This document shows positions 1-8,126 of a DNA stretch of 32,147 bases, one piece after another. Source of the DNA: Bacteroidota bacterium (GTDB lineage: Bacteria; Bacteroidota; Bacteroidia; Bacteroidales; Lentimicrobiaceae); contig WSXX01000039.1 in assembly GCA_009773515.1 (NCBI GenBank), positions 1 to 32,147 of the forward strand, read 5' to 3'. The first letter of the stretch is position 1. The number at the start of each line of letters is the position of its first letter. The notes under the pieces were generated by a model. That model saw only the letters and a program-made list of their open reading frames with translations, was not told the origin of the DNA and ran no database searches. Both the position numbers and the translations under genes were made by a program.

Positions 1-70
1 TCGATTTTGAAGCATTCCAGAGACAATCGGAGAATTAGTCGCAGACTTAAAAAGCATAAAAACATTTCAG

Positions 71-102
71 CTCCCCTTCCAATGGATGGGGAGTTTTTTT
101 TT
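71..102 (+). terminator. Rho-independent terminator of an upstream gene
   Basis: CTCCCC (71-76) pairs with GGGGAG (88-93) and a run of nine T follows (94-102). The T run is on the plus strand, so it ends a rightward gene whose body lies before this window. The last codons of that gene cannot be fixed: all three frames are too short to judge. Confidence 0.75.
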
Positions 103-153
103 GTTTGAAAATTCTGATTACAGAGATTGTAAACCTCTGGTGGCTTTGAAGGG

Positions 154-1098
154 TCAGATCAATTTTTTTAGCTTCTTTTTGAGGCCCGGCAAAAGATTAA
201 CCGGCCAGGGAAGTCGATTGATCATCACCGAAGGGTAAGTGATTACTGTAGCGCCAAAACCTCGATAAAATCTTGCCAGATTCTTGTCATTCGACCCCTC
301 AAAGTCAAGGGTAATGTGATTGCCTGATGAATCCTGAATAAATCTGTCTATCAGAAAGGACATTGCCCCATTGCCTCTGGCTTCGTCATTGGTAGCTGAG
401 AATAGAAAAATTGCTTTACGATGACTGAAAAGCAATATTGCACCGGCGCACAAAGAGTTGCCCGAAGAGTATGCCCCGTAACAAATGGCCTTGCTCTGAC
501 TTATACATTGATAGATAAGACGTTGCAGCCTTCGATAATCAAATTCATTTAGGTGGTTAAAATCCTTGCCGCGGTTGTCCCTGAAGAGTGAAATGATATC
601 TTCTGGTTTTACATTGGTACTCACGCTGATCCCTTTTTTGCCGGCTTTGCTGATGTTGCGTTTAATGTTTTCTTTATACTTGTTTTTAATTTCCAGATAA
701 GGCTCAATCAGGTCTAGTTCATGATTTAGGTTCAAACTGACTTTGAATTTTAAGGGGTCAGGTTTGTTGAAAGCGTTTAGGTTGATTTCAGCAAAGTTGA
801 ATTTACGAGGGATGGCATCCAGAAAAATGCCTATAATTTCAGGGGTTAGCGGATTTACAGAGAAGATTCCCAGTTGTTGGGAGAAAAAAGGTTGATAAAG
901 GTAATGAATCCCAGCTTTTACACGAAAAGTTAATGGAAATACAGTTTCATAATCCCCGCCTACCAATGCATCCCAGTCAGAACTCATCATATCCAGATAC
1001 CATGACCAGGCATAAACATTTCCGTTAACTGCCTTGCTAATGCAGTTATCCCATGCCGCCATGTCAATTCTGTGATGTTCAATATGCCTGATATTCAT
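154..1098 (-). CDS. FemAB/GNAT-like N-acyltransferase family protein
   Basis: A 314-residue soluble protein that resembles the FemAB-like (double-GNAT) proteins common in Bacteroidota. Recognition is by overall pattern: a start MNIRHIEHHRID followed by a conserved tryptophan, a basic KENIKRNISKAGKKG segment in the middle, and a GNAT-like second half with AGAILLFSHRKAIFLFSAT, an ARGNGAMSFLID helix and LDFEGSNDKNLARFYRGFGA near the end. Relatives transfer acyl or aminoacyl groups; the substrate cannot be read here. The reading frame stays open up to 1191, inside ispF, but relatives begin at the methionine at 1098, which also leaves a 50-nt gap instead of an overlap. It follows ispF on the same strand and may share its transcript. 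Confidence 0.72.
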   Translation of the reverse strand: MNIRHIEHHRIDMAAWDNCISKAVNGNVYAWSWYLDMMSSDWDALVGGDYETVFPLTFRVKAGIHYLYQPFFSQQLGIFSVNPLTPEIIGIFLDAIPRKFNFAEINLNAFNKPDPLKFKVSLNLNHELDLIEPYLEIKNKYKENIKRNISKAGKKGISVSTNVKPEDIISLFRDNRGKDFNHLNEFDYRRLQRLIYQCISQSKAICYGAYSSGNSLCAGAILLFSHRKAIFLFSATNDEARGNGAMSFLIDRFIQDSSGNHITLDFEGSNDKNLARFYRGFGATVITYPSVMINRLPWPVNLLPGLKKKLKKLI

Positions 1099-1148
1099 TG
1101 GCTCTGGTTTGTATATTCTTTTAAAAATTTCTGACAAAGGAAACAGTT

Positions 1149-1643
1149 TTACCCATTCGGGGTATTTCGATAAATTAGAGCAACCGCCCACGCAGCCACA
1201 CCCTCACCACGTCCGGTAAAGCCGAGACCTTCGGTTGTGGTGGCTTTTACTGAAATACTGCCTTCTCCGGAAAGGGTAATTTTTTCAATTACAGATTGCA
1301 TATCTGAAATATGTGCTGCAATTTTTGGCTTTTCAAGCGCGATAGTACAATCAATATTTCCGACTTCCCATCCATTTGCTTTTAGTATTTCAACAGTTCT
1401 TTTCAGCAAAATCCGGCTGTCAATGCCTTTAAGGGCAGGGTCGTTATCAGGAAAATGAAATCCAATATCGCGCAAAGCAGCCGCGCCAAGCAAGGCATCG
1501 CAGATTGCATGTAATAAAACATCAGCATCAGAGTGCCCGACAGCACCTGAGTGGTGATGTAAAGTTACCCCGCCAAGCACAAATGGCAGGCCGGTTTCAA
1601 GCTGATGAACATCATACCCCATGCCTATCCGGTAAGGAAACAT
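1149..1643 (-). CDS. ispF: 2-C-methyl-D-erythritol 2,4-cyclodiphosphate synthase
   Basis: IspF cyclises 4-diphosphocytidyl-2-C-methylerythritol 2-phosphate to the 2,4-cyclodiphosphate with loss of CMP, in the cytoplasmic MEP pathway to isoprenoids. The 164 residues are a full-length IspF. Metal ligands are visible as GYDVH (D11, H13) and H45 in SDADVLLHAICDAL. DIGFHFPDND (residues 59-68) and the C-terminal TTTEGLGFTGRGEG loop are family signatures. The start MFPYRIGMGYDVH is usual for the family. No other MEP gene is adjacent; it is followed at 50 nt by the FemAB-like gene. The upstream 405 nt contain no clear promoter match. Confidence 0.97.
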   Translation of the reverse strand: MFPYRIGMGYDVHQLETGLPFVLGGVTLHHHSGAVGHSDADVLLHAICDALLGAAALRDIGFHFPDNDPALKGIDSRILLKRTVEILKANGWEVGNIDCTIALEKPKIAAHISDMQSVIEKITLSGEGSISVKATTTEGLGFTGRGEGVAAWAVALIYRNTPNG

Positions 1644-1970
1644 AAAGCTAAAATTTAAGTGAAACCTGTTTTAGGAATTCAGTCTGTAAAGCTACTAAAA
1701 AGCAGGGGAGTGGTGATAATTAGAATAAAATATGTTTACAGGTATCACATTTTTTTAGCATTCACCAGATTTGTAATTGATGATTAACTCCGCATGTGAA
1801 CGCTAATATGCTGAAATACAGATATATATTATAACTTCAAGCCAAAAGGGTTTAATTAGCATACCAATAATCTGTTGATCAGGTTGATTTAAAGATCAAC
1901 ACTAATGAATTGAATATTAAACTATTGCAATTTGAACCAATAATTATATCAATATTTTTTTTATTAGCTC
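1644..1970. other. AT-rich intergenic region with weak inverted repeats
   Basis: This stretch separates ispF (minus) from tRNA-Val (plus). It is AT-rich and holds no open frame worth calling. A weak inverted repeat GTTGATC (1874-1880) / GATCAAC (1894-1900) is present, with a second GTTGAT at 1883-1888, but no T run follows it. The ispF promoter should be here; the nearest -7-like matches (TAGCTTTA on the minus strand) lack the final G of TAnnTTTG. Confidence 0.4.
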
Positions 1971-2000
1971 TTGCATGAATCAAAATTGTGTGTAAATTTG
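1971..2000 (+). promoter_or_regulatory. Bacteroidota-type promoter for tRNA-Val
   Basis: TTG (1971-1973), 19 nt, then TAAATTTG (1993-2000). This matches the -33/-7 form of the Bacteroidota primary sigma factor. It lies about 49 nt upstream of the tRNA 5' end. Confidence 0.6.
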
Positions 2001-2048
2001 CAACCTCATTCGGGTTTAGAATTATAACGAATGACTATTGAAATAATT

Positions 2049-2123
2049 GGGAGCATAGCTCAGCTGGTTCAGAGCACCTGCCTTACAAGCAGGGGGTCAC
2101 AGGTTCGAACCCTGTTGCTCCCA
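2049..2123 (+). tRNA. tRNA-Val (anticodon TAC)
   Basis: A cloverleaf of 75 nt. The acceptor GGGAGCA (2049-2055) pairs with TGCTCCC (2116-2122). The anticodon stem CCTGC/GCAGG encloses the loop CTTACAA with anticodon TAC at 2084-2086, which reads GTA (Val). The T arm is present as GGTTCGAACC. The discriminator is A2123. CCA is not encoded. Confidence 0.97.
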
Positions 2124-2129
2124 CAGATT

Positions 2130-2158
2130 AAAGCCACCAATGGTGGCTTTTTTTATTT
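2130..2158 (+). terminator. Terminator after tRNA-Val
   Basis: AGCCACC (2132-2138) pairs with GGTGGCT (2142-2148), followed by a T-rich tract. It starts seven nucleotides after the tRNA and so ends a single-gene tRNA transcript. Confidence 0.8.
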
Positions 2159-2215
2159 TACCCGGTCTCCATTCATTACTCCATTAGTCAAAGGCTTTAG
2201 TATTTCATTGTTTCT

Positions 2216-2247
2216 TTTTTAATATGAACTGTTTTGCATTAAATTTG
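2216..2247 (+). promoter_or_regulatory. Bacteroidota-type promoter for the TamL-like gene
   Basis: TAAATTTG at 2240-2247 with a T-rich -33 region about 20 nt upstream. The open frame extends back to an ATG at 2224, which lies upstream of this -7 element, so the promoter favours the ATG at 2263 as the real start. Confidence 0.5.
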
Positions 2248-2262
2248 CATACTTTTCATCTC

Positions 2263-4638
2263 ATGAGAAATTATTCCCTATTGTCATTGGTGCGTTTTAT
2301 TATTCCGGTTTTGCTGGTTTCGGTATTCGTTTCTTGCAGTCCGGCAAAGCGCGTACAAAAGCGGGGAGGTTATCTTCATGTTTCCAATTCAATAAAAACT
2401 GACCGCCCGGGAATTAACAGCGACGATCTCCTGAACTTCGCACAGCCAAAACCTAACAAAAAGATTTTAGGCTTGTTCAGATCTGGAGTCTGGATAAATG
2501 ATCTGTTTTCTGGTAGGCGTGATACCAGAATTAATCGCTGGCTGAGCACAAAAGTTGGAAAGGAGCCGGTACTTCTCGATTCTGCATATGTTGACAACTC
2601 CCTGATTCCAATGAAAATATACCTTTCCAACAAAGGGTATTTTGGAGCAGATGTTAGCCGCACAATTTCGCTTAAACGCGGAAAATCCAGAGTCAGATAC
2701 TACACGCACACCAACGAGCCATTCCGATTCGGAGCGGTAAATTATATAATTGCCGGCGATAGTCTTAAGTTCTTTATGCAAGGGATTCAAAAATCATCAC
2801 TTCTCAAAACCGGGAAGCAGTATGATGCATATCTGATCAGGGATGAAAGAGAAAGAATTACGCGCGAACTAAGGGATATTGGATATTATGCTTTTTCAAG
2901 GGAATATATATTTTTTGAGGTTGATACATCTGAGTTGCAAAGAACGGCCGATCTGACTGTACGTATCGAAAATATCCGGCTCCGCTCCGGAATTAAAGAA
3001 GATTCTGTAAGGCAGATGGAGCACCAGCGCTATTTTATTGACAATATTTACATCAATTCAAATTTTGCTGATGTAGCCGGAACAGATGTCAACCAAACAG
3101 ATACACTTGCATTTCGTGCTAAAAGTGATACCTTGTTAAGAAAATCACCCGATTTCTATCAGATATACCGTTCCGAGCTTCGGTTGAGACCCATTGTTTT
3201 GTCAAGGTCATTGTTCATCTTCCCCGGACAACCGTATAGTCAGAATTATATAAATCTCACCTATAACCGCCTGCAGAATCTGGGATTAAGCAGAATAGTT
3301 TCAGTTAATGTCAATCCGGTAGACATACAGAATGATTCCTTGCAGGGTTACAGATTATTGGATTGTGATATCCGCATGGTGAGGGCTCCGGTAAATATGT
3401 TTACAGTTGACGCCGAAGGAACTGCTGCAGGTGGATATTTTGGTGTCGGCAGCAGCCTTGGATACAGAAACCGGAATATTTTCAGAGGCGCTGAAACACT
3501 CAGATTCAAAGTTAAAGGTGCTTTTGAACTTGAGCCTGACCTGGGTATCGAAGGAATAGATAAATCAACAATTTTTAACTCTTTGGAAGCGGGTTTCGAA
3601 ACGGGGATTGATTTTCCTACATTGCTTACACCATTTCATTTTAAAAGACTCGGGTTGAACTCAAAAGCCACAACTACAATAGGCATGGGTTTCAACTACC
3701 AGCAAAGAACACTTTATACAAGGTATGTTAGCTATCTATCCTATGGATATGAATGGAATGCATCTCAGGTCACACGACATTTATTTACTCCGGTCGAGCT
3801 TAGTTCTGTAAGTATAGTCCGCGATAGTATTTTTACCGTAATCCTGAATGAACTCGCAGATCCCCGTTTCCTTAGCCAATATACAGATCATCTTGTATTG
3901 GCGATGAAGTACTCCTTTGTTTTTAATAATCAGGTTTTTAATTCAGGTAAGAACTATTGGTTTCTCCGTGGAAATATAGAATCGGCAGGCAATGTTTTAA
4001 GTTTGTACAGCAACATTATGGATGCCAATAAGGATGATAATGGAAATTACACCTTGTTTGGTATCAGGTATGCACAGTATCTGCGAACCGATATTGACAT
4101 CAGATTTTACCAGCCACTCGGGCGCGATCAGAATCTGGTATATCGTACAGCTTTTGGTATTGGTGTTCCTTACGGGAATTCGTTTGCCTTGCCATTCGAA
4201 AAAGGATTTTTTGCTGGCGGTGCAAACGGACTCAGGGGTTGGCCAATCCGCTCAGTAGGACCCGGTGAGTATTATTCAACTGTAAAGTCAGGGTTTGAAA
4301 GAGTTGGAGATATGTGGCTGGAAGCCAATGTTGAGTACCGTTTTCCAATGTATAGTTTTTTAAATGGCGGTCTTTTTGTGGATGCAGGAAATATCTGGTT
4401 GATCAATGAAAATGAGGATTTTCCGCAAGGTCATTTTCAGACTTCCCGGTTTTTTAAATCTCTGGCTGCAGATGCCGGCTTAGGTTTCAGGTTTGATTTT
4501 AGTTTCTTTATTTTCAGGGTCGATGGAGGAATTCCGGTTTATGATCCCGGAAAATTGTCTGGTTCAAGGTGGTTCAGACCGCTGAAATTTCAAATGCGAG
4601 ATATCAACTGGAATTTTGGCATTGGTTACCCGTTCTAA
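2263..4638 (+). CDS. TamL-like BamA/TamA (Omp85) outer-membrane lipoprotein
   Basis: A 791-residue Omp85-superfamily protein. The N-terminus is a lipoprotein-type signal (MRNYSLLSLVRF, then VLLVSVFVSC), with the lipid cysteine at about residue 26. A POTRA region follows (PMKIYLSNKGYFGADVSR; later RLRPIVLSRSLFIFPGQPYS). The second half is the Omp85 barrel, with GGANGLRGWP in its L6-type loop and a C-terminal phenylalanine (WNFGIGYPF). In Bacteroidota, the lipoprotein form of TamA is called TamL and works with TamB in envelope biogenesis. No tamB follows here, so the TamL assignment over another Omp85 paralogue is inferred from the lipobox. The start is set by the promoter at 2240-2247 and the signal peptide. 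The next gene begins 14 nt downstream. Confidence 0.88.
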   Translation: MRNYSLLSLVRFIIPVLLVSVFVSCSPAKRVQKRGGYLHVSNSIKTDRPGINSDDLLNFAQPKPNKKILGLFRSGVWINDLFSGRRDTRINRWLSTKVGKEPVLLDSAYVDNSLIPMKIYLSNKGYFGADVSRTISLKRGKSRVRYYTHTNEPFRFGAVNYIIAGDSLKFFMQGIQKSSLLKTGKQYDAYLIRDERERITRELRDIGYYAFSREYIFFEVDTSELQRTADLTVRIENIRLRSGIKEDSVRQMEHQRYFIDNIYINSNFADVAGTDVNQTDTLAFRAKSDTLLRKSPDFYQIYRSELRLRPIVLSRSLFIFPGQPYSQNYINLTYNRLQNLGLSRIVSVNVNPVDIQNDSLQGYRLLDCDIRMVRAPVNMFTVDAEGTAAGGYFGVGSSLGYRNRNIFRGAETLRFKVKGAFELEPDLGIEGIDKSTIFNSLEAGFETGIDFPTLLTPFHFKRLGLNSKATTTIGMGFNYQQRTLYTRYVSYLSYGYEWNASQVTRHLFTPVELSSVSIVRDSIFTVILNELADPRFLSQYTDHLVLAMKYSFVFNNQVFNSGKNYWFLRGNIESAGNVLSLYSNIMDANKDDNGNYTLFGIRYAQYLRTDIDIRFYQPLGRDQNLVYRTAFGIGVPYGNSFALPFEKGFFAGGANGLRGWPIRSVGPGEYYSTVKSGFERVGDMWLEANVEYRFPMYSFLNGGLFVDAGNIWLINENEDFPQGHFQTSRFFKSLAADAGLGFRFDFSFFIFRVDGGIPVYDPGKLSGSRWFRPLKFQMRDINWNFGIGYPF

Positions 4639-4652
4639 TCTTTTGTTTTTTT

Positions 4653-6113
4653 ATGCTTGAAATGGATGCCCGCCTTGTTGCCGGGAAAATAATAAGCGAA
4701 TTGGGTCATGAGCCTACCGGTGGTCAGATTGAAGCCATTGATCTCATTTCTTCATTTATTGCTCGCGCCGATCAGCCAAAACACCTGCATGCATTTATGC
4801 TAAAAGGTTATGCAGGAACCGGAAAAACTACTTTGGTAAGTGCTCTTGTAAGGGTGCTTCCTCTTGCCGGAATGCAATCTGTACTTTTGGCTCCAACCGG
4901 AAGAGCGGCAAAAGTATTGGGAGGCTATTCCAGGAAACAGGCATTTACCATACATCGCAAAATTTACCGTGCTTCACAAAACAGCGATGGTAAACTACAG
5001 ATGACCCTTGCAGCTAACCCTCATAAATTTACCCTTTTTATTGTTGATGAAGCTTCTATGATTCCTGGTCCGACAGCTTCAGCCGATCAGGGTATCTATT
5101 CACACCGTGATATTCTCGAAGACCTGATAACTTATATTTATAAGTCAGAAGGGTGCAGACTTTTGCTAATTGGTGATGGCGCGCAGTTGCCTCCGGTTGG
5201 TGACGAACTGAGCCCAGCTTTGAATGCAGAGTATCTGCGTAATCTTTATCACCTGGATATTGATTCTTATGAGCTTAGCGAAGTCGTAAGACAATCGCTT
5301 GATAGCGGTGTGCTGGCAAACGCAACCATGCTCAGGCAATTCGCCAATGTTGAAAAGCCAACTCCTCCCTTTTTTAATCTGAACGGTTTTGCTGACATTA
5401 AAAAGATTGATGGTGCAGAATTTGAAGATTCACTGAATTCATGTTACTCTCGATTTGGAGTTGAAAACACAGCCATTATAACCCGGTCAAATAAACGCGC
5501 CAATCTTTTTAATAATGAAGTCAGGGCACGGATGCTTTTCCGTGAAACCGAACTCTCCGCAGGTGATATAATAATGATCACCAAAAACAATTATTTCTGG
5601 CTACCAAAAGGTTCAAAAGCTGGTTTTATTGCCAATGGTGATATGGCAGAGGTAAGAAGAATCAGAAATATCAGCGAAATGTATGGTTTCCGATTTGCTG
5701 AAATTACCATTCAGTTACTAGATTATCCCGATGAAGGTGTAATAGAAATAAAATTGCTTCTTGACTCAATGAATGCCGTATCGGCTTCTATGCCTCAGGA
5801 AGAAATCAAAAAACTTTACGACGAGATACTTCTTGACTATACCGAAATTTCACCAGCTTCGGCTAGGGTTGAGAAAGTTAAAACCAGCCCCTTTTATAAT
5901 GCCGTTCAAGCCAAGTTTGCATACTCGCTAACCTGTCATAAAACACAGGGCGGGCAATGGGATGCTGTATTTATCGATCATGGATATCTTACCGATGAAA
6001 TGATAGATAGTTCGTTCATGAAGTGGCTTTATACTGCAGTCACCCGCACGGCAAAGGAGTTGTATCTGGTAAATTTTAAGGAAAGTTTCTTTGAGGAAAC
6101 GCAATCAAAGTGA
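4653..6113 (+). CDS. RecD/Dda-like SF1 ATP-dependent DNA helicase
   Basis: A 486-residue AAA/SF1B helicase. Motif I GYAGTGKTT is at residues 52-60. Motif Ia is LLAPTGRAAKVL. Motif II is VDEASMI. Motif III is LIGDGAQLPPVG. The C-terminal UvrD_C_2-type domain carries YSLTCHKTQGGQWDAVFID and WLYTAVTRT (motifs V/VI). It should use ATP to move 5'-3' on single-stranded DNA; the size fits the short RecD2/Dda-like enzymes, not RecBCD RecD. The frame is open back into the tamL-like gene (to 4569), but the first methionine after the tamL stop, at 4653, gives the usual family N-terminus; 4662 is an alternative. It probably shares the tamL transcript. Confidence 0.9.
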   Translation: MLEMDARLVAGKIISELGHEPTGGQIEAIDLISSFIARADQPKHLHAFMLKGYAGTGKTTLVSALVRVLPLAGMQSVLLAPTGRAAKVLGGYSRKQAFTIHRKIYRASQNSDGKLQMTLAANPHKFTLFIVDEASMIPGPTASADQGIYSHRDILEDLITYIYKSEGCRLLLIGDGAQLPPVGDELSPALNAEYLRNLYHLDIDSYELSEVVRQSLDSGVLANATMLRQFANVEKPTPPFFNLNGFADIKKIDGAEFEDSLNSCYSRFGVENTAIITRSNKRANLFNNEVRARMLFRETELSAGDIIMITKNNYFWLPKGSKAGFIANGDMAEVRRIRNISEMYGFRFAEITIQLLDYPDEGVIEIKLLLDSMNAVSASMPQEEIKKLYDEILLDYTEISPASARVEKVKTSPFYNAVQAKFAYSLTCHKTQGGQWDAVFIDHGYLTDEMIDSSFMKWLYTAVTRTAKELYLVNFKESFFEETQSK

Positions 6114-6139
6114 TTTTTTAACCATCATTCAGGAATGTT

Positions 6140-6147
6140 TATCTTTG
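6140..6147 (+). promoter_or_regulatory. -7 element TATCTTTG upstream of rfaE1
   Basis: TATCTTTG lies 37 nt before the rfaE1 ATG and matches TAnnTTTG. The -33 position is T-rich (TTTTT at 6114-6119) but not a clean TTTG. Confidence 0.5.
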
Positions 6148-6184
6148 CACCGCTTTACAAATCATATACAGAACCAATTCATCA

Positions 6185-7222
6185 ATGAAAACCAGCCCTG
6201 AAAAGATCAAAGAGGCATTTGCAGGATTCGAAGGCAAGCATGTACTGATTCTCGGAGATGTTATGATTGATTCTTATCTGAGAGGTAAGGTAGATCGTAT
6301 TTCACCCGAAGCACCGGTACCGGTTGTGCTGCTCAGTAAACGTGAAAATATGCTTGGCGGTGCAGCCAATGTGGCCCTCAACGTAAGATCGCTGGGCGCT
6401 GTTCCATTGCTTTGTTCTGTAATCGGCCAGGATCATAGAGCACAGGATTTTATTGATCTGCTTCAACATGACGGAATTTCTGATGTTGGTATTATCAGAA
6501 GTACTGATAGAATTACGACCATTAAGTTCAGAATTATCGGCAACAATTATCAGATGCTCAGGGTAGATGAGGAAATTGACACCGACCTTGCGCACAGCGA
6601 CGAAATTCTGCTGATACAGAAGGCAAAAGAACAATTGGAAAGTCATAACATCAGCGTTATTATTTTTCAGGATTACAACAAAGGAGTACTTACACCTTTT
6701 GTGATTGACAGCATTCTTGCTCTTGCTGCTACCCGGGGTATTCCGGTGGTGGTTGATCCGAAGAAAAAAAATTTTAATGCATACAAAGGCGTTGAATTGT
6801 TTAAGCCAAATCTGAAAGAGTTGCGCGAAGGCCTGAAAACGGATGTTGACGCATCTGATATTGAGAGCCTCAGAAAAGCTTCAGCTATGCTCAGGCAGCA
6901 GCAATCTGTGCGGTCAATTATGGTAACACTTTCCGAAAAAGGGGTGTATTTAAACAGGGAAGTTGATGGAAAACCTGTTGAAGTGCTTATTCCTGCGCAT
7001 TTTCGGAATATTTCTGATGTTTCCGGAGCCGGCGATACTGTAATCAGCATTGCATCACTTTGTCTGGCAGCAAATCTGTCGCCCGAACTTACAGTTGCAC
7101 TCTCAAATCTTGCCGGTGGGTTAGTTTGTGAACATGTTGGTGTTGTGCCAATTGACAAAAACCGCTTATTCAGTGAGGCAATGTTAATGCTTACAAATAT
7201 TGATCATGCAGGGCAGCCATGA
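6185..7222 (+). CDS. rfaE1: D-glycero-beta-D-manno-heptose-7-phosphate kinase (PfkB family)
   Basis: This gene phosphorylates D-glycero-D-manno-heptose 7-phosphate at C1, an early step to ADP-heptose for the LPS inner core. The 345 residues correspond to the kinase half of HldE only. The hallmark ISPEAPVPVV is near residue 39, PfkB signature 1 is GGAANVALNVRSLGA (about 58-72), and signature 2 is DVSGAGDT with the catalytic Asp at about 284. The cytidylyl/adenylyltransferase half (RfaE2/HldC) is not fused and not adjacent, so it should be elsewhere. It starts after a TATCTTTG promoter and porT follows at 55 nt. Confidence 0.92.
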   Translation: MKTSPEKIKEAFAGFEGKHVLILGDVMIDSYLRGKVDRISPEAPVPVVLLSKRENMLGGAANVALNVRSLGAVPLLCSVIGQDHRAQDFIDLLQHDGISDVGIIRSTDRITTIKFRIIGNNYQMLRVDEEIDTDLAHSDEILLIQKAKEQLESHNISVIIFQDYNKGVLTPFVIDSILALAATRGIPVVVDPKKKNFNAYKGVELFKPNLKELREGLKTDVDASDIESLRKASAMLRQQQSVRSIMVTLSEKGVYLNREVDGKPVEVLIPAHFRNISDVSGAGDTVISIASLCLAANLSPELTVALSNLAGGLVCEHVGVVPIDKNRLFSEAMLMLTNIDHAGQP

Positions 7223-7277
7223 TTAACAATTCAAAATAAAAAGGCAATCTTGTCGTTACATTAGAAAAATAAAATCC

Positions 7278-8051
7278 GTGCACAGGTTTTCACTTCAAAT
7301 AGTTTTAATTGTTTTGCTTCTCGGAGCATTTTCTTCTGATGCTTTTTCTCAGCGAATTAAAGTCCGCAATCTGCCCGCATACGATCTTGCACCCTATCAT
7401 TTCGGGTTTATACTGGGCATGAATGAGATGCTGTTTACCATAAATACCAAGCCTGGTTTTCAGGATGTTACCTACAATTCGCTCCAAACACCTGATCTTT
7501 ATTCAGATTCAGCAAGATTACTTGGCATTGAGCAAAAACCTGCGCTGGGTTTTACCATTGGCATTGTATCCAATCTGAGGATTAATGACTTTGCTGATCT
7601 TAGGTTTGTGCCTTCGCTTTCTTTTGGTGAAAGGGATATTCTCTATTCAATCCGTACCAATTTTGGTGGCGAAGAAAGCAATATACTTGTTAATAAAAAG
7701 CTGCAGTCAACTTTTGTAGAGTTTCCCCTTCATCTGAAATATAAGGGAAGCCGGCTTAACAACATACGGCCTTACTGGCTGATCGGGGCCAAATATACCC
7801 TCGACCTTGCCAGTGATTCGAAGAAAAAACGGGAAGATAACAACAGCATATATGTAGCCATTAACCGTAACGATATTTATGGCGAACTTGGTGCTGGTCT
7901 TGACTTCTATACTACCTTCTTTAAATTTGGCATTGAATTGAAAATGTCATACGGAACAAGAGATATTCTGAAACGCGAAGGCAATATATACACCGATGCG
8001 GTGGATAAAATGAGTTCAAAGCTCTTTTTGCTTTCATTCACTTTTGAATAA
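7278..8051 (+). CDS. porT: PorT family type IX secretion outer-membrane protein
   Basis: A 257-residue protein with a signal peptide (MHRFSLQIVLIVLLLGAFSS, cleavage near DAFSQ). The N-terminal motif RNLPAYDLAPYHFGFILGMN is characteristic of PorT. It is followed by alternating beta-barrel strands and a C-terminal strand ending LLSFTFE. PorT is an outer-membrane beta-barrel needed for the T9SS, through which Bacteroidota export proteins with C-terminal sorting domains. The start is GTG: no in-frame ATG lies upstream before a stop, and the signal peptide begins directly after it. It follows rfaE1 at 55 nt with no terminator between, so cotranscription is likely. Confidence 0.85.
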   Translation: MHRFSLQIVLIVLLLGAFSSDAFSQRIKVRNLPAYDLAPYHFGFILGMNEMLFTINTKPGFQDVTYNSLQTPDLYSDSARLLGIEQKPALGFTIGIVSNLRINDFADLRFVPSLSFGERDILYSIRTNFGGEESNILVNKKLQSTFVEFPLHLKYKGSRLNNIRPYWLIGAKYTLDLASDSKKKREDNNSIYVAINRNDIYGELGAGLDFYTTFFKFGIELKMSYGTRDILKREGNIYTDAVDKMSSKLFLLSFTFE

Positions 8052-8126
8052 CATTTCCTCCTGACTATTGTTAAAGTTTAGTTTTTCAATCTAATCCTGA
8101 TTGAGTTAATTAATTTTTGTCTGCTG

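Noticed and set aside
1-108. Possible C-terminal end of an upstream plus-strand gene
   Set aside because: All three frames are too short to identify: one stops at 10, one at 38, one at 108. The last would run through the terminator. Only the terminator is supported.
1099-1191. Longer N-terminus for the FemAB-like gene overlapping ispF by 43 nt
   Set aside because: The extension is unlike the family N-terminus, and the ATG at 1098 removes the overlap.
2031-2222. 63-residue open frame covering tRNA-Val and its terminator
   Set aside because: It is a frame through a tRNA gene with no protein-like features.
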